Part shown: piece after piece, positions 22,599 through 31,570 of the stretch
Layout of the letters: each line of letters begins with the position of its first letter
Numbering within the stretch: the first letter of the stretch is position 1
Assembly (NCBI RefSeq): GCF_030411995.1
Contig: NZ_JASNRC010000006.1
Location: forward strand, 186,001 to 250,000
DNA: 64,000 bases
Source of the DNA: Massilia sp. YIM B02769
GTDB lineage: Bacteria > Pseudomonadota > Gammaproteobacteria > Burkholderiales > Burkholderiaceae_D
Direction: 5' to 3'
Position numbers and translations under genes: made by a program
Notes under the pieces: generated by a model
Database searches by the model: none
Told to the model about the DNA's origin: nothing
Seen by the model: only the letters and a program-made list of their open reading frames with translations

Positions 22599-23504
22599 TC
22601 AAGCGGTGCCGGGACGCAAGGGGACGAAATGGCAGGATTCCAGCGTCTCGCTGGTCCATTCGGACTTGCCGATGCGGGTGATCCGCTCCAGGCGCTGCAC
22701 CTGGCCCCCAACCGGGGCCACCAGGCGTGCGCCGATGGCAAGCTGCTCAAGCAGTGCGCGCGGCACTTCCAGGCCCGCTGCCGCCAGGATGATCCCATCG
22801 AAGGGCGCCACCTGCGCGAGCCCGAGCATACCATCTCCGTAATGCAAGCGGAGATTGGATATGCGCAAGGGCCGCAGGTTGGCCTTGGCCAGTTCATGCA
22901 GCGGCTTGATGCGTTCGATCGAATAGACTTCCTGTGCCACGCGTGCCAGCACCGCGGCCTGGTAGCCGCAACCGGTGCCGATTTCGAGCACGCGCCCAAG
23001 TGTAACCCCATTCCCGGCCTTGCTGTCGCGCAATGTTTCGCGCATGGCCTCAATCATACGCGCAACAATATAGGGTTGGGAAATCGTTTGATGGTGCCCG
23101 ATGGGCAGCGAGGCGTCGATATACGCCTGGCTGGACAGGGCCGGCTCGATGAACAGGTGGCGCGGCACCGCTTCCAGGGCGGCCAGCACGGCCGGGTCCT
23201 TGACGCCCTGCCCGGCCACCCGCGCCACCATGGCGCGGCGGATCGCCTCGGTGGCCATCAGGTCGGAGCGCTGGGCGGCGGGCGCGCTTTGCGTGCTGGG
23301 CGCGGCATAGCCGGGCGCGCGCGGACCGGGCGCGGGCGCCTTCGGCGGCTGGGCGGCGGCGCCGACGGCGCGCGCGGCGTTCTGGGTGGCGGTCTGGGGC
23401 GTGGCCACCGGGGCCGGCGTGCCGGGTTTGCGCGCGCCCCCGGTTACCGAGGACAGCGGCAGGGGAAAGCGTTTGCCCTCCGGGGCGCCGGGCCGGTCTG
23501 TCAT
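22599..23504 (-). CDS. pcm: Protein-L-isoaspartate O-methyltransferase
   Basis: Pcm methylates isoaspartyl residues to start repair of aged proteins. The catalytic core begins at about residue 85 and shows [16 protein letters not shown] and the SAM-binding [18 protein letters not shown]. Ahead of it lies an ~80-residue Pro/Ala-rich extension not present in the E. coli enzyme (208 residues versus 301 here). The start overlaps the surE stop by four bases. Confidence 0.93.
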   Translation of the reverse strand: MTDRPGAPEGKRFPLPLSSVTGGARKPGTPAPVATPQTATQNAARAVGAAAQPPKAPAPGPRAPGYAAPSTQSAPAAQRSDLMATEAIRRAMVARVAGQGVKDPAVLAALEAVPRHLFIEPALSSQAYIDASLPIGHHQTISQPYIVARMIEAMRETLRDSKAGNGVTLGRVLEIGTGCGYQAAVLARVAQEVYSIERIKPLHELAKANLRPLRISNLRLHYGDGMLGLAQVAPFDGIILAAAGLEVPRALLEQLAIGARLVAPVGGQVQRLERITRIGKSEWTSETLESCHFVPLRPGTA

Positions 23505-24283
23505 GCCTGTCCCTTGTCAGGTTCGCTATCGTTTGCCCTTGGATTGCCCAGCGCATTCGCCAGGAGTTCGAGCTGGGGCCGGTGGGTCAGGTCGATCTGC
23601 AGCGGCGTGACCGAGATCTTCCCCTGGGCCGTGGCATGGAAATCCGTGCCTTCGCCGGCATCGCGGCAGGCGCCGGGGGCGCCGATCCAGAAGATTTCGC
23701 GTCCGCGCGGGTCTTGCGAGCGGATCACGGGCTCGGCCTGGTGGCGGCGCCCGAGCCGGGTCGGGGTCAGCGGCCCGAGCTGCTCGTAAGGCAGGTTCGG
23801 GATGTTCACGTTCAGCAGGAACGGCGCCGGCAGCATCTCGAAGCGGCGCAGCACCACGTCGCGCGCGGCGCGGGCGGCGGAATCGATGTGGGCCCAGCCC
23901 GCATGGACCTGGGAAAACGCGATCGCCGGGATACCGAACAGGAAAGCTTCGGTGGCGGCGGCGACGGTGCCCGAATACAGGGTGTCGTCACCCATGTTCT
24001 GGCCGTTGTTGATACCGGACACCACCAGGTCGGGCGGCGCTTCCTGCATCCCGGTCAGGGCGATGTGGACGCAGTCGGTCGGCGTGCCGTTAACAAAATA
24101 GAAACCGTTGGCCGCCTTGGTGACGGACAGCGGCCGGTCGAGCGAAAGCGAGTTGGACGCACCGGAGCGGTTGCTGTCGGGCGCGACAACAATGATCTCG
24201 GCGATCGCCGCGAGGGCGTCGGCCAGGGCGTTAATACCAGGGGCGAGGTAGCCGTCGTCGTTACTGATAAGAATTCGCATCAC
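23501..24283 (-). CDS. surE: 5'/3'-nucleotidase SurE
   Basis: A metal-dependent survival-protein phosphatase for nucleoside monophosphates. The 260-residue product begins [16 protein letters not shown], with metal-binding Asp9/Asp10, and has [14 protein letters not shown] and the conserved [22 protein letters not shown]. It is the first gene of surE-pcm-nlpD-rpoS, a standard stress-survival cluster. Confidence 0.96.
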   Translation of the reverse strand: MMRILISNDDGYLAPGINALADALAAIAEIIVVAPDSNRSGASNSLSLDRPLSVTKAANGFYFVNGTPTDCVHIALTGMQEAPPDLVVSGINNGQNMGDDTLYSGTVAAATEAFLFGIPAIAFSQVHAGWAHIDSAARAARDVVLRRFEMLPAPFLLNVNIPNLPYEQLGPLTPTRLGRRHQAEPVIRSQDPRGREIFWIGAPGACRDAGEGTDFHATAQGKISVTPLQIDLTHRPQLELLANALGNPRANDSEPDKGQA

Positions 24284-24340
24284 GCGATTTTACCTGAAGC
24301 AACTGCGGTATCGCGCACCGTCAGTACATAAATTCTGGCC

Positions 24341-24384
24341 GCCGCAGGGAAGCGCCGTTGTCGTGGAACGACGCTTCCTGCGGC
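24341..24384. other. Long hairpin upstream of surE
   Basis: GCCGCAGG(G)AAGCG.CGTT and AACGACGCTTCCTGCGGC form an 18-bp inverted repeat with one bulge and one mismatch. It lies between the stop of the large TPR gene (24441) and the surE ATG (24283), both on the minus strand. There is no T run, so it may be a weak terminator or an mRNA 3'-end stabiliser. The rest of this 157-base gap shows nothing recognisable. Confidence 0.5.
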
Positions 24385-24440
24385 GTGCACGTCCCCCACG
24401 CGGCGGCAGCGCGCGCCGGTTTGTAAGCCCGGCAATGTTG

Positions 24441-27179
24441 CTAACGCAGGGCCACGGGCCGCCCTCCCGCCGCCTCGATCAGCGCGCCTTCGAGCGAGGC
24501 GACTTCGTCTTCGGTAAAGGCGAGCAAGGCATCCTTGTCGCCATCGTCGAGGTAGACCTGCTTGATCAGGGCCACCCCGCGCCGCCGCAGCGCCTGTGCC
24601 ACGTGCGGGCGCAGGATGGTTTCGCGCAGGCTGTCGGCCAGGGCGCGGGCTTCCTGTCCGCGGCGTGCATCGACCAGCTTTTGCAATTGAGACAATTTGT
24701 GTTCGAGCAGGTCGTGCGGCGCGGCGGGCGAGGCATCGCGCAAGCCGTCGCGCCGGCCCTCGTGCGCGCTGTCGCGTGCGCCATCGCGGCTGCCGTCGCG
24801 CGGACCATCGCGGCTGCCGTCGCGTCCGGCACTGCGGGCGGGCGCGGCGCGTGGCGCCATATCGGCCACACCGCCGGAGGCCGCCGTACCGCCGGCGCGC
24901 GCCGTCGCACCCCCTGCCATTCCCGCGCCGCGCCCGGGCACAAGGGCGCCGGCCGCGCCGGCCGGCGCCAGGCCGGGCGCATCGTGCGGCCCGGCGGACA
25001 TGGCGCGGATATTCAGCAGGCGGCTACTGCCCTCTTCCACGCTGGCCTCCAGCCGGCGCGCAGCCTGGCTGTGGCCCTGGCTCGACAGGGTCCGGGCCAG
25101 CATCTGCTTGCTGCGCAGGGTTTCGTGGTCGTCCATGCCGCGCAGGCGCTCGTGCAGGCTGACCACGTGCTGCTGCAGGCGCCGCGCTTCCTCGAGTTCG
25201 CCCTGCTCCGAGAGCGTCGAGGCCAGGCGCAGCAGGATGCTCAGGGTGTCCGGGTGCTCGGAGCCGAGGCGCCGTTCGCGCGCCGTGGCCAGCGACTGCT
25301 GCATCTCGCGCACCGCGCCCAGGTCGCCCTGGGCGGCAAAGATCTCGGCCAGCGCCTCGCGCGCCTGCAGGGTGGCGGCGGCATCCGGCCCGGACTGGCG
25401 TTCGCGTACCCTGAGCACCCCTTCCTGCAGCTTGCGTGCGTTGCCGAGGTCGCCCATGTCGCGCAGCAGGGTCGCCAGCAGCTGGGTGCAGCGCAGCGTG
25501 TCTTCGTGCTCGGTGCCGAGGATGCGCTGGCGCCCTTCCAGCACCCGTTCGTAGACCATGCGCGCGCGCGAATATTCGCCCTGGCGCGCCAGCGTGCGCG
25601 CCTGCCCCGCCAGGGCGTCGAGGGTGGCGATGTGGCCGGGGCCGTAGAGCCGTTCGCAGGCTTCGACCACGGATTCGTGCAGCGCCAGCGCGCGCGGGAA
25701 TTCCTCCACCTGCGCCAGGGTGGCGGCCAGGCCCGAGCGCGCGGCCAGGGTCTCGGCGTGTTCTTCGCCGGCGCCGAGCAGGCAATGTTCGAGCAACAGC
25801 TCGTACTGCGCGCGGGCATCGCGCAGCCGTCCGCTGTCGCGCAGCAGCGCCGCCAGCGCCGAGCGGCTGGCGCGGGTATCGGGATGGCTGTCGCCGAACA
25901 GGCGCTGGCGCAGGGCGGTGCTTTCTTCGAAGCTGTCCTGGGCCTGGGCCGAGCGCCCTTGCGCGCGCTGCAGTTCGCCCAGTCGCAGCAGGTCGCGCGC
26001 CAGCGGCGCCGCGTTCGGGTCGAGCATGCCGGCGCCCTGCCCGCCGGCGGCCAGCGCCGCGCGGCTGGCGGCGATCGCGTCGAGCAAGTCGAGTTCGGCG
26101 CGCGATTGCCAGGGGAAGCGCCCCTGGTCCAGCCAGCCCAGCAAGGCGGCCAGGCTGCGCGCCGGCGCATGGCAATCGGCGTCGCGCATGGCGGAGGCGC
26201 CCAGCAGTTCGCCCGGTGCGCCGCAGGCCAGGAGCGGCACCTCGTCGAGGTAGCTGTCGAGCGAGAGCTGGGACAGGCCGTAGCAGTTGCGCAGCAGCTG
26301 TTCCAGCGCCGGCTGGTAGCCGGGAATGCCGCGCTGCGGGTCGCCGCGCCGCCACAGCGCGCGGCGTTCGGGGTCGGCGCCTTCGAGCCCGCAGGGCAGC
26401 GGATACACCAGCAGCGGGCGCTGCTCGTCTTCGTGGCTGCAGCGGTATTCGACGGCGCGCGTGACGACTCCGCCCAGTCCGTCGAGGCTGCGCCCGCCCG
26501 GCGTGAACAGGCCGACCAGGCGGTCCGGCAGCAGCGTGGTGCAGACGCTCACCGCCGCCGAGCGTCCGCAGCGCGCATCGATCAGCACGTGGCGGAAGTG
26601 GCGCGCCAGGTGGGCGGCAAAGGCGCGGTACAGGGCCGGGCAGGCAGTGAACAGGCCGTCCCAGTCCATGCGGTCGGCGCGCTCGCCGTAGCTGTCGTCG
26701 AAGCGGCCGGCGCGCATCAGGTAGAGCGAGCGGCTCTGGTCGACGCGTTCGAGATGGGCTTCCCAGTCGATGGCCTCGAGCACCAGGCGCGCGCGTTCCT
26801 CGTGGTCGAGGTCGGCGCCGGCGCGGCCCAGCGATTGCAGCTGCTGCAGTTGCTGCAGTTGTTCGCCGCAGGCCTCGAAGTATTCAAGCAGGCCGGGCCG
26901 CGCCGCGGCGGCACGGGCGGTGGCACGCGCATCGGGGCGGAAGTCGGGCCGCGGGTCCTCGAAGCGTTCGTCGCGTGTCGGGAAATAATGGTGCAGGCCG
27001 GGCGCCTCGGTATCCCAGTCGATCATCAGCACCGGCACCGTGGCGTTCTGCCCGGCCGCCAGTTGCACGGCGGCGTGGGCCAGCGCGATGCTGCGCGCGG
27101 CGCCATGCTCGAAGGAGTAGAAGGTGGTGACTTCGCCGGGCCTGGGTATCGGCGGCAGCGTAAGGCGGTTGATTTCCAT
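24441..27179 (-). CDS. Large TPR protein with degenerate KGGVGR/ParA-like N-terminus
   Basis: The 912-residue protein starts with a ParA/MinD-like fold: TTFYSFEHGAARS (18-30), where relatives have FYSFKGGVGRS, then LMIDWDTEAPGLHHYF (51-66), the conserved Walker-A' strand. The P-loop is degenerate (EHGAARS, no Lys), so ATP binding is doubtful. About residues 400-720 hold roughly seven 42-residue kinesin-light-chain-like TPRs (HPDT, HEDTLR). A low-complexity RDG-repeat linker and a ~90-residue helical C-terminal domain follow. The ATG has GAGGAG upstream and starts eight bases after the TIR gene stop. It resembles the KGGVGR/TPR proteins that accompany TIR-like FxsC proteins in actinobacterial FxSxx-COOH cassettes. 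Function unknown. Confidence 0.75.
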   Translation of the reverse strand: MEINRLTLPPIPRPGEVTTFYSFEHGAARSIALAHAAVQLAAGQNATVPVLMIDWDTEAPGLHHYFPTRDERFEDPRPDFRPDARATARAAAARPGLLEYFEACGEQLQQLQQLQSLGRAGADLDHEERARLVLEAIDWEAHLERVDQSRSLYLMRAGRFDDSYGERADRMDWDGLFTACPALYRAFAAHLARHFRHVLIDARCGRSAAVSVCTTLLPDRLVGLFTPGGRSLDGLGGVVTRAVEYRCSHEDEQRPLLVYPLPCGLEGADPERRALWRRGDPQRGIPGYQPALEQLLRNCYGLSQLSLDSYLDEVPLLACGAPGELLGASAMRDADCHAPARSLAALLGWLDQGRFPWQSRAELDLLDAIAASRAALAAGGQGAGMLDPNAAPLARDLLRLGELQRAQGRSAQAQDSFEESTALRQRLFGDSHPDTRASRSALAALLRDSGRLRDARAQYELLLEHCLLGAGEEHAETLAARSGLAATLAQVEEFPRALALHESVVEACERLYGPGHIATLDALAGQARTLARQGEYSRARMVYERVLEGRQRILGTEHEDTLRCTQLLATLLRDMGDLGNARKLQEGVLRVRERQSGPDAAATLQAREALAEIFAAQGDLGAVREMQQSLATARERRLGSEHPDTLSILLRLASTLSEQGELEEARRLQQHVVSLHERLRGMDDHETLRSKQMLARTLSSQGHSQAARRLEASVEEGSSRLLNIRAMSAGPHDAPGLAPAGAAGALVPGRGAGMAGGATARAGGTAASGGVADMAPRAAPARSAGRDGSRDGPRDGSRDGARDSAHEGRRDGLRDASPAAPHDLLEHKLSQLQKLVDARRGQEARALADSLRETILRPHVAQALRRRGVALIKQVYLDDGDKDALLAFTEDEVASLEGALIEAAGGRPVALR
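24765..24830 (-). repeat. Tandem ~24-bp repeats encoding RDGS-type linker
   Basis: CCATCGCGGCTGCCGTCGCG occurs at 24781-24800 and again at 24805-24824 (24-base period), with decayed copies on both sides. They encode the run RDGSRDGPRDGSRDGARD in the linker of the TPR protein. This is a probable slippage-prone region. Confidence 0.7.
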
Positions 27180-27187
27180 GTAGCTCC

Positions 27188-27796
27188 TCATTTTTTGGGG
27201 AAAGTGAGATCCGGGATGGCGCGCCACTCGGGTGGGACATCGGGGAGCACGAATTGGTTGCAATCATGACCAGCCGGCGTATGGCGTTTCTGGTACTGGT
27301 AATGGGTGGCGATGCGCTTGACCATCTTGTTGATGTCGGGAAGGAAATCGGGATTCGATTTCAGGTCGGCGGTCGCCATGGTGAAGTGCGAGAAATCGAC
27401 GTAGAAGCTGGACGACGCGATCTGCGGCGGCAGCCGGTCCGGGTGCTGGGTCATGATGACGGGGATGATCAGGTGGCTGGGCAGCGTGTACCAGGCGCTG
27501 CGCTCGGCCTCGATCAGGCGCATGGCCGCGTATTCGCGGCGCGTATAGGCGTGCGCCTCGTACTTGGGCGTGTAGATGAGGATCATGCACACGCTTTCGC
27601 ACATGGCGCGCGCGATCCTGCCGTCGAGGTCGTCGCCGCCGCCGAGCTGTTCGGTGTCGACGAAGAGTTCTTCTTCGTTGTCGAAATACGGTTCGAGATA
27701 GCATTGCAGCGCATCGACCAGCGCGGCCTTGAAATGCTGCATCAGGGCGTGCCGCCCATGGGCGTAGCTGAAGAAGCAGCCGTACCGGATTGCCAT
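27188..27796 (-). CDS. TIR-domain protein (FxsC-like)
   Basis: The 202-residue protein opens with the TIR first strand and box 1, YGCFFSYAHG (5-14). It has LFVDTEQLGGGDDLDGRI (about 44-61) and SVCMILIYTPKYEAHAYTRREYAAM, where Glu88 in YTRREY falls at the position of the catalytic Glu of NAD-cleaving TIR domains. The whole protein is one TIR-like domain plus a ~35-residue tail. I chose the ATG at 27796 because it gives the family-like N-terminus; an open frame upstream has no domain support. Eight bases separate its stop from the next gene's start, so the two are one operon. Role unknown: immune effector or signalling partner are both possible. Confidence 0.8.
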   Translation of the reverse strand: MAIRYGCFFSYAHGRHALMQHFKAALVDALQCYLEPYFDNEEELFVDTEQLGGGDDLDGRIARAMCESVCMILIYTPKYEAHAYTRREYAAMRLIEAERSAWYTLPSHLIIPVIMTQHPDRLPPQIASSSFYVDFSHFTMATADLKSNPDFLPDINKMVKRIATHYQYQKRHTPAGHDCNQFVLPDVPPEWRAIPDLTFPKK

Positions 27797-28001
27797 TCGA
27801 TTCCCCTGTTCAATACGTCCGCGGCGCGCACGCGCATCCACCACTCTAGCGCCGCACACCCTCGTCACTTTGCGTGCGAACAAACCCGCCGGAGCCTCCC
27901 GAGGCCGTGCCGGACACGACGATGCCAGGCGGAACACATCGCGCGCGACTGAGGCATAATCGAAGCGATTCGCGACCACCAACACAACAACAGGAGATGC
28001 A

Positions 28002-28976
28002 ATGAAAGCGATCGTATGCAAGGACTGGGGCCCGCCCGACAGCCTGGAGCTGCAAGACCTGCCCGACCTCGTGCCGCAAGCCGGCGAAGTCGTGGTCGAG
28101 GTGCGCGCGGCCGGGGTCAACTTCCCCGACGTGCTGACCGTGCAGGGCAAGTACCAGTACCGTCCCGAGCTGCCTTTCACGCCGGGTAACGAGTTCGCCG
28201 GCACCGTGCGCGCGGTGGGCGAAGGCGTGGACCACTTCAAGGCCGGCGACAAGGTGATCGGTTTCGCCCGCAGCGGCGCCTTTGCCGAGCAGGTACGCGC
28301 GCCGGCCGATGTCCTGATGCCGATGCCGCCCGACATGGACTTCGACATCGCCGCGGCGATCACCCTCACCTACGGCACCTCGCACCACGCGGTGGTCGAC
28401 CGCGCGCAGCTGAAGGCCGGCGAAACCATGCTGGTGCTGGGCGCGGCCGGCGGCGTCGGCCTGGCGGCCATCGAGATCGGCAAGGCGCTGGGTGCGCGCG
28501 TGATCGCGGCGGCATCGAGCGCGGAAAAGCTGGAAGTCTGCCGCGCGCATGGGGCCGACGTGCTGATCGATTATGCGAAGGAAGACCTGCGCGAGGCGCT
28601 GAAGGCGGCCACCGGCGGCAAGGGGCCGGACGTGATCTACGATCCGGTCGGTGGTCCGTACACCGAACCGGCGCTGCGCTCGATCGCCTGGCGCGGGCGG
28701 CACCTGGTGATCGGCTTCGCGGCGGGCGAGATTCCGAAGCTGCCGTGGAATCTGATGCTGTTGAAGGGCGCCTCGGTGGTCGGCGTGTTCTGGGGCGAGT
28801 TTGCAAGGCGCGAGCCGAAGGCGAACGTGGCCGCGATGCGCCAGATGCTGGGGTGGATGGCCGAGGGCAAGCTCAAGCCGCTGGTGTCGCAGCGCTATGC
28901 GCTGGCGGAGACGGCGCAGGCATTGAACGACATGGCCGACCGCAAGGTGACCGGCAAGGTCGTGATCGTGCCGTAA
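28002..28976 (+). CDS. NADPH:quinone oxidoreductase family protein (zinc-free MDR)
   Basis: The 324-residue medium-chain dehydrogenase/reductase has an N-terminal GroES-like fold with RAAGVNFPDVLTVQGKY and PGNEFAGTV and a Rossmann domain with GAAGGVG (147-153). Catalytic-zinc ligands are absent, as in quinone oxidoreductases (QorA/crotonyl-CoA reductase-like). AGGAG precedes the ATG. It is divergent from the TIR operon across a 205-base gap that must hold both promoters; I see no clear elements there. Confidence 0.88.
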   Translation: MKAIVCKDWGPPDSLELQDLPDLVPQAGEVVVEVRAAGVNFPDVLTVQGKYQYRPELPFTPGNEFAGTVRAVGEGVDHFKAGDKVIGFARSGAFAEQVRAPADVLMPMPPDMDFDIAAAITLTYGTSHHAVVDRAQLKAGETMLVLGAAGGVGLAAIEIGKALGARVIAAASSAEKLEVCRAHGADVLIDYAKEDLREALKAATGGKGPDVIYDPVGGPYTEPALRSIAWRGRHLVIGFAAGEIPKLPWNLMLLKGASVVGVFWGEFARREPKANVAAMRQMLGWMAEGKLKPLVSQRYALAETAQALNDMADRKVTGKVVIVP

Positions 28977-28979
28977 TTG

Positions 28980-29090
28980 GTAGGGTGGACGGCTGTGCCG
29001 TCCACGCGTTCAACCGGTCCGCGCGTAATCGGACGGTTCGATATTTACCGGTTCATTGAACGCGTGGACGGCGAAAGCCGTCCACCCTAC
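28980..29090. repeat. GTAG-head palindromic repeat, inverted doublet (qor-helicase gap)
   Basis: The left arm is GTAGGGTGGACGGC, loop, GCCGTCCACGCGTTCAA; the right arm is TTGAACGCGTGGACGGC, loop, GCCGTCCACCCTAC. It starts three bases after the oxidoreductase stop and lies between convergent genes. Confidence 0.88.
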
Positions 29091-29131
29091 ATGTCAACGG
29101 CGCGGTTCGTGCGGCCGCCCGATGGGGGCGA

Positions 29132-31171
29132 TCATTCCGCGTCCGGCTTGAAGAACTGAATCACATCTTCCTGCACCCGCGTGCGCTTGAACGGCGGCAG
29201 GCTTTGCCAGATGCGCCGCCCATACGGCTTGCTGATCAGGCGCGGGTCGCAAATCATCAGCACGCCGCGGTCCTCGACGTCGCGGATCAGGCGCCCGGCG
29301 CCCTGCTTCAGCGTGATGATCGCTTCCGGCAACTGGTGGTGCATGAAGCCGTTCAGCCCCTGCTTTTCCATCACCTCGATGCGCGCCGCCAGCACCGGGT
29401 CGTCCGGCGGGGCGAACGGCAGCTTGTCGATGATGACCAGCGACAGCGCGTCGCCGCGCACGTCCACGCCTTCCCAGAAACTCTGGCTCCCCACCAGCAC
29501 CGCATTCCCGGCATTGCGGAAGGAATCGAGCAACTCGGTGCGCCCGCGCTCGCCCTGCACGAACAGCGGGAAATCCAGCCCGCGCTCGGCGAACTCGGTG
29601 CGCAGGCGCTCGGCCACGCGGTTCACCGCGCGTATCGTGGTGCACAGGAAGAAGGTGCGCCCGCCCGCCGCCTCGATCACCGGCAGCGCGTGGTCGACCA
29701 CGGCATCGGTATAACCCATCGAGTTCGGTTCCGGTAACCCAGTCGGCACATACAGCACGCCCTGCTCGCCGTAGTTGAACGGGCTCGGCCAGGTGCGTGC
29801 CGGTTCGCCGGTCAGGCCCATCTGGTCGGAGAAGTGCTTGAAGTCGTTCTTCACTGCCAGCGTCGCCGAGGTGAAGATCCAACTGCGCGGGTTGCCTTCA
29901 CGCTGGTTCTGGAAGATCGGCGCGATCGACAGCGGTGTCTTGTGCAGCTGCAGCGAGGAATTGAAGGCCTCGACCCAGAGCACGGCCTGCTCGGCTTCCG
30001 GTCCCTTGGCTTTCGGGTCGGCCTTCCACGCATCGTAGGCAGCTTTGAGCTCGACCGCGCGCACGCGGCAGGCCTCCAGGGTCTCGGCGCGTTCGGCCTG
30101 CTCCTCCAACACGTCGATCAGGCCGTCGAGTTCTTCCTTCAGTTTCACCAGCGCGGGGAAGAAGGCCGAGGTCGGCAACACCTGCGGCAGCGACAAACGG
30201 GTGCCGCCTTCCGGGAAGGTCAGGCGCAGGTCGCGCGCGGCCTTTTCGACCACGGTGACAACCTTGGCCCAGTCCGGGCCGCGCGCATGCGCCAGGCCTT
30301 CGGCCAGCACGTCGCGGCACAGCTCCAGCACCTGCGAGGTGGACACCGACTGGCCGAAGAACAGGGTCGCAGTGTCCGGCAACTGGTGCGCTTCGTCGAA
30401 GATGATGGTGTTGGCCGACGGCAGCAGTTCGGCCACGCCGGTATCCTTCAGCGCCACGTCGGCGAAGAACAGGTGGTGGTTGACCACGACTACGTCGGCC
30501 TGCTGGGCTTCGCGGCGCGCCTTCATCACGAAGCAGTCCTGGTAGTACTGGCATTCGGCACCCATGCAGGTGTCGCGCGTGGACGTGACCAGGTTCCAGA
30601 CGCTGGCGTTTTCCGGCACCTTGGCCAGTTCCGCCTTGTCGCCGGAACTGCTCATCTTGATGAAGCGCGAAATCTCGCGCAGGTGGCCGACGTCGTCGCG
30701 CGAGGTCAGGCGCCCGTTCTGCAGCGTGCGCTCCAGGTGGAAATGGCAGAGGTAGTTCGAGCGGCCCTTGAGCAGCGCCACCGACACCGGCGCCTTGAGG
30801 GCCTTGCGGATGGTCGGGATATCGCGCAGGAACAATTGATCCTGCAAGTTCTTGGTCCCGGTCGAGACGATGGTCTTGCCGCCCCACAGCAGTGCGGGCA
30901 CGAGATAGGCGAAGGTCTTGCCGGTACCGGTGCCGGCCTCGGCCATGAGCACCTGCTGGCCATCGATGGCGGCGGCGATGGCTTTCGCCATCTCGGTTTG
31001 CGACTGGCGCGGCTTGAAGGTGCCGACGGCGGGCGCGAGCGGGCCGCCGACGCCGAACAGGCGGTCGATTTCTTCGTCGTATTTGCCGGCGGGAGCGGTC
31101 GCGTCGGGGGCGTCGGAAGACGACGGCACAACGGACTCGGCAACGCCGGGCACAGGGAGGTGATCGGTCAA
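29132..31171 (-). CDS. DinG/YoaA-family Fe-S ATP-dependent DNA helicase
   Basis: The 679-residue XPD-like superfamily 2 helicase has Walker A AGTGTGKT (79-86) and four cysteines of an Fe-S domain (NYLCHF, DTCMGAECQYYQDCF). It also has the DEAH box (IIFDEAHQL), LVGSQSFWEGVDVRG and the terminal QGAGRLIRDVEDRGVL. YoaA/DinG unwind R-loops and damaged forks. Length and motifs are complete. Confidence 0.93.
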   Translation of the reverse strand: MTDHLPVPGVAESVVPSSSDAPDATAPAGKYDEEIDRLFGVGGPLAPAVGTFKPRQSQTEMAKAIAAAIDGQQVLMAEAGTGTGKTFAYLVPALLWGGKTIVSTGTKNLQDQLFLRDIPTIRKALKAPVSVALLKGRSNYLCHFHLERTLQNGRLTSRDDVGHLREISRFIKMSSSGDKAELAKVPENASVWNLVTSTRDTCMGAECQYYQDCFVMKARREAQQADVVVVNHHLFFADVALKDTGVAELLPSANTIIFDEAHQLPDTATLFFGQSVSTSQVLELCRDVLAEGLAHARGPDWAKVVTVVEKAARDLRLTFPEGGTRLSLPQVLPTSAFFPALVKLKEELDGLIDVLEEQAERAETLEACRVRAVELKAAYDAWKADPKAKGPEAEQAVLWVEAFNSSLQLHKTPLSIAPIFQNQREGNPRSWIFTSATLAVKNDFKHFSDQMGLTGEPARTWPSPFNYGEQGVLYVPTGLPEPNSMGYTDAVVDHALPVIEAAGGRTFFLCTTIRAVNRVAERLRTEFAERGLDFPLFVQGERGRTELLDSFRNAGNAVLVGSQSFWEGVDVRGDALSLVIIDKLPFAPPDDPVLAARIEVMEKQGLNGFMHHQLPEAIITLKQGAGRLIRDVEDRGVLMICDPRLISKPYGRRIWQSLPPFKRTRVQEDVIQFFKPDAE

Positions 31172-31198
31172 AACAGGCTTTTCAAGGAAGTGTAGGCC

Positions 31199-31399
31199 TC
31201 AGGCCGGCACATCCGGCACGAGTTGCATTTTCAGCAAGGTGATATGGTCTTTCAGCTGCAGTTTACGCTTTTTGAGGCGGCGCAATTGTAACTGGTCCGC
31301 GTGGCCATCGGCCGTCAGCATCGCGATGACCGCGTCGAGATCACGGTGTTCCACGTCGAGTTCGATAATGCGGCGCTGGATGTCTTGGACATCGGTCAT
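31199..31399 (-). CDS. YdcH family protein (DUF465)
   Basis: A 66-residue helical protein starting MTDVQDIQRRIIELDVEHRD with LRRLKKRKLQLKDHI, typical of the small YdcH/DUF465 family, whose function is unknown. I chose the ATG at 31399, preceded by GGAAC; the longer open frame upstream adds a Pro-rich stretch not seen in the family. It sits 27 bases upstream of the helicase gene on the same strand. Confidence 0.85.
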   Translation of the reverse strand: MTDVQDIQRRIIELDVEHRDLDAVIAMLTADGHADQLQLRRLKKRKLQLKDHITLLKMQLVPDVPA

Positions 31400-31570
31400 G
31401 ATGGCGGTTCCAAACAGGTTTTTCAACAGGCGGGGCGGCGGCGGGACTGCAGGCTGGTATTGCACCGGATGAAGCTTGCAACACGGAGGCTTCTCGGTGC
31501 ATAGTTTAATCTACAGCGACGTTGCCGCCAACAAAGATTGGCCGTCCAGCCACGGAAAGCATCAAAGTTT

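Noticed and set aside
24341-24384. FxSxx-COOH precursor peptide near the TIR/TPR operon
   Set aside because: I read the gaps on both sides (24284-24440 and 27797-28001) on both strands and found no short frame with a ribosome-binding site ending in FxSxx.
24363-27269. A 968-codon open frame on the plus strand opposite the large TPR gene
   Set aside because: It is an antisense shadow of a high-GC gene: Arg/Ala/Gln-rich with no domain. The minus-strand product has recognisable ParA-like and TPR motifs and a good ribosome-binding site.
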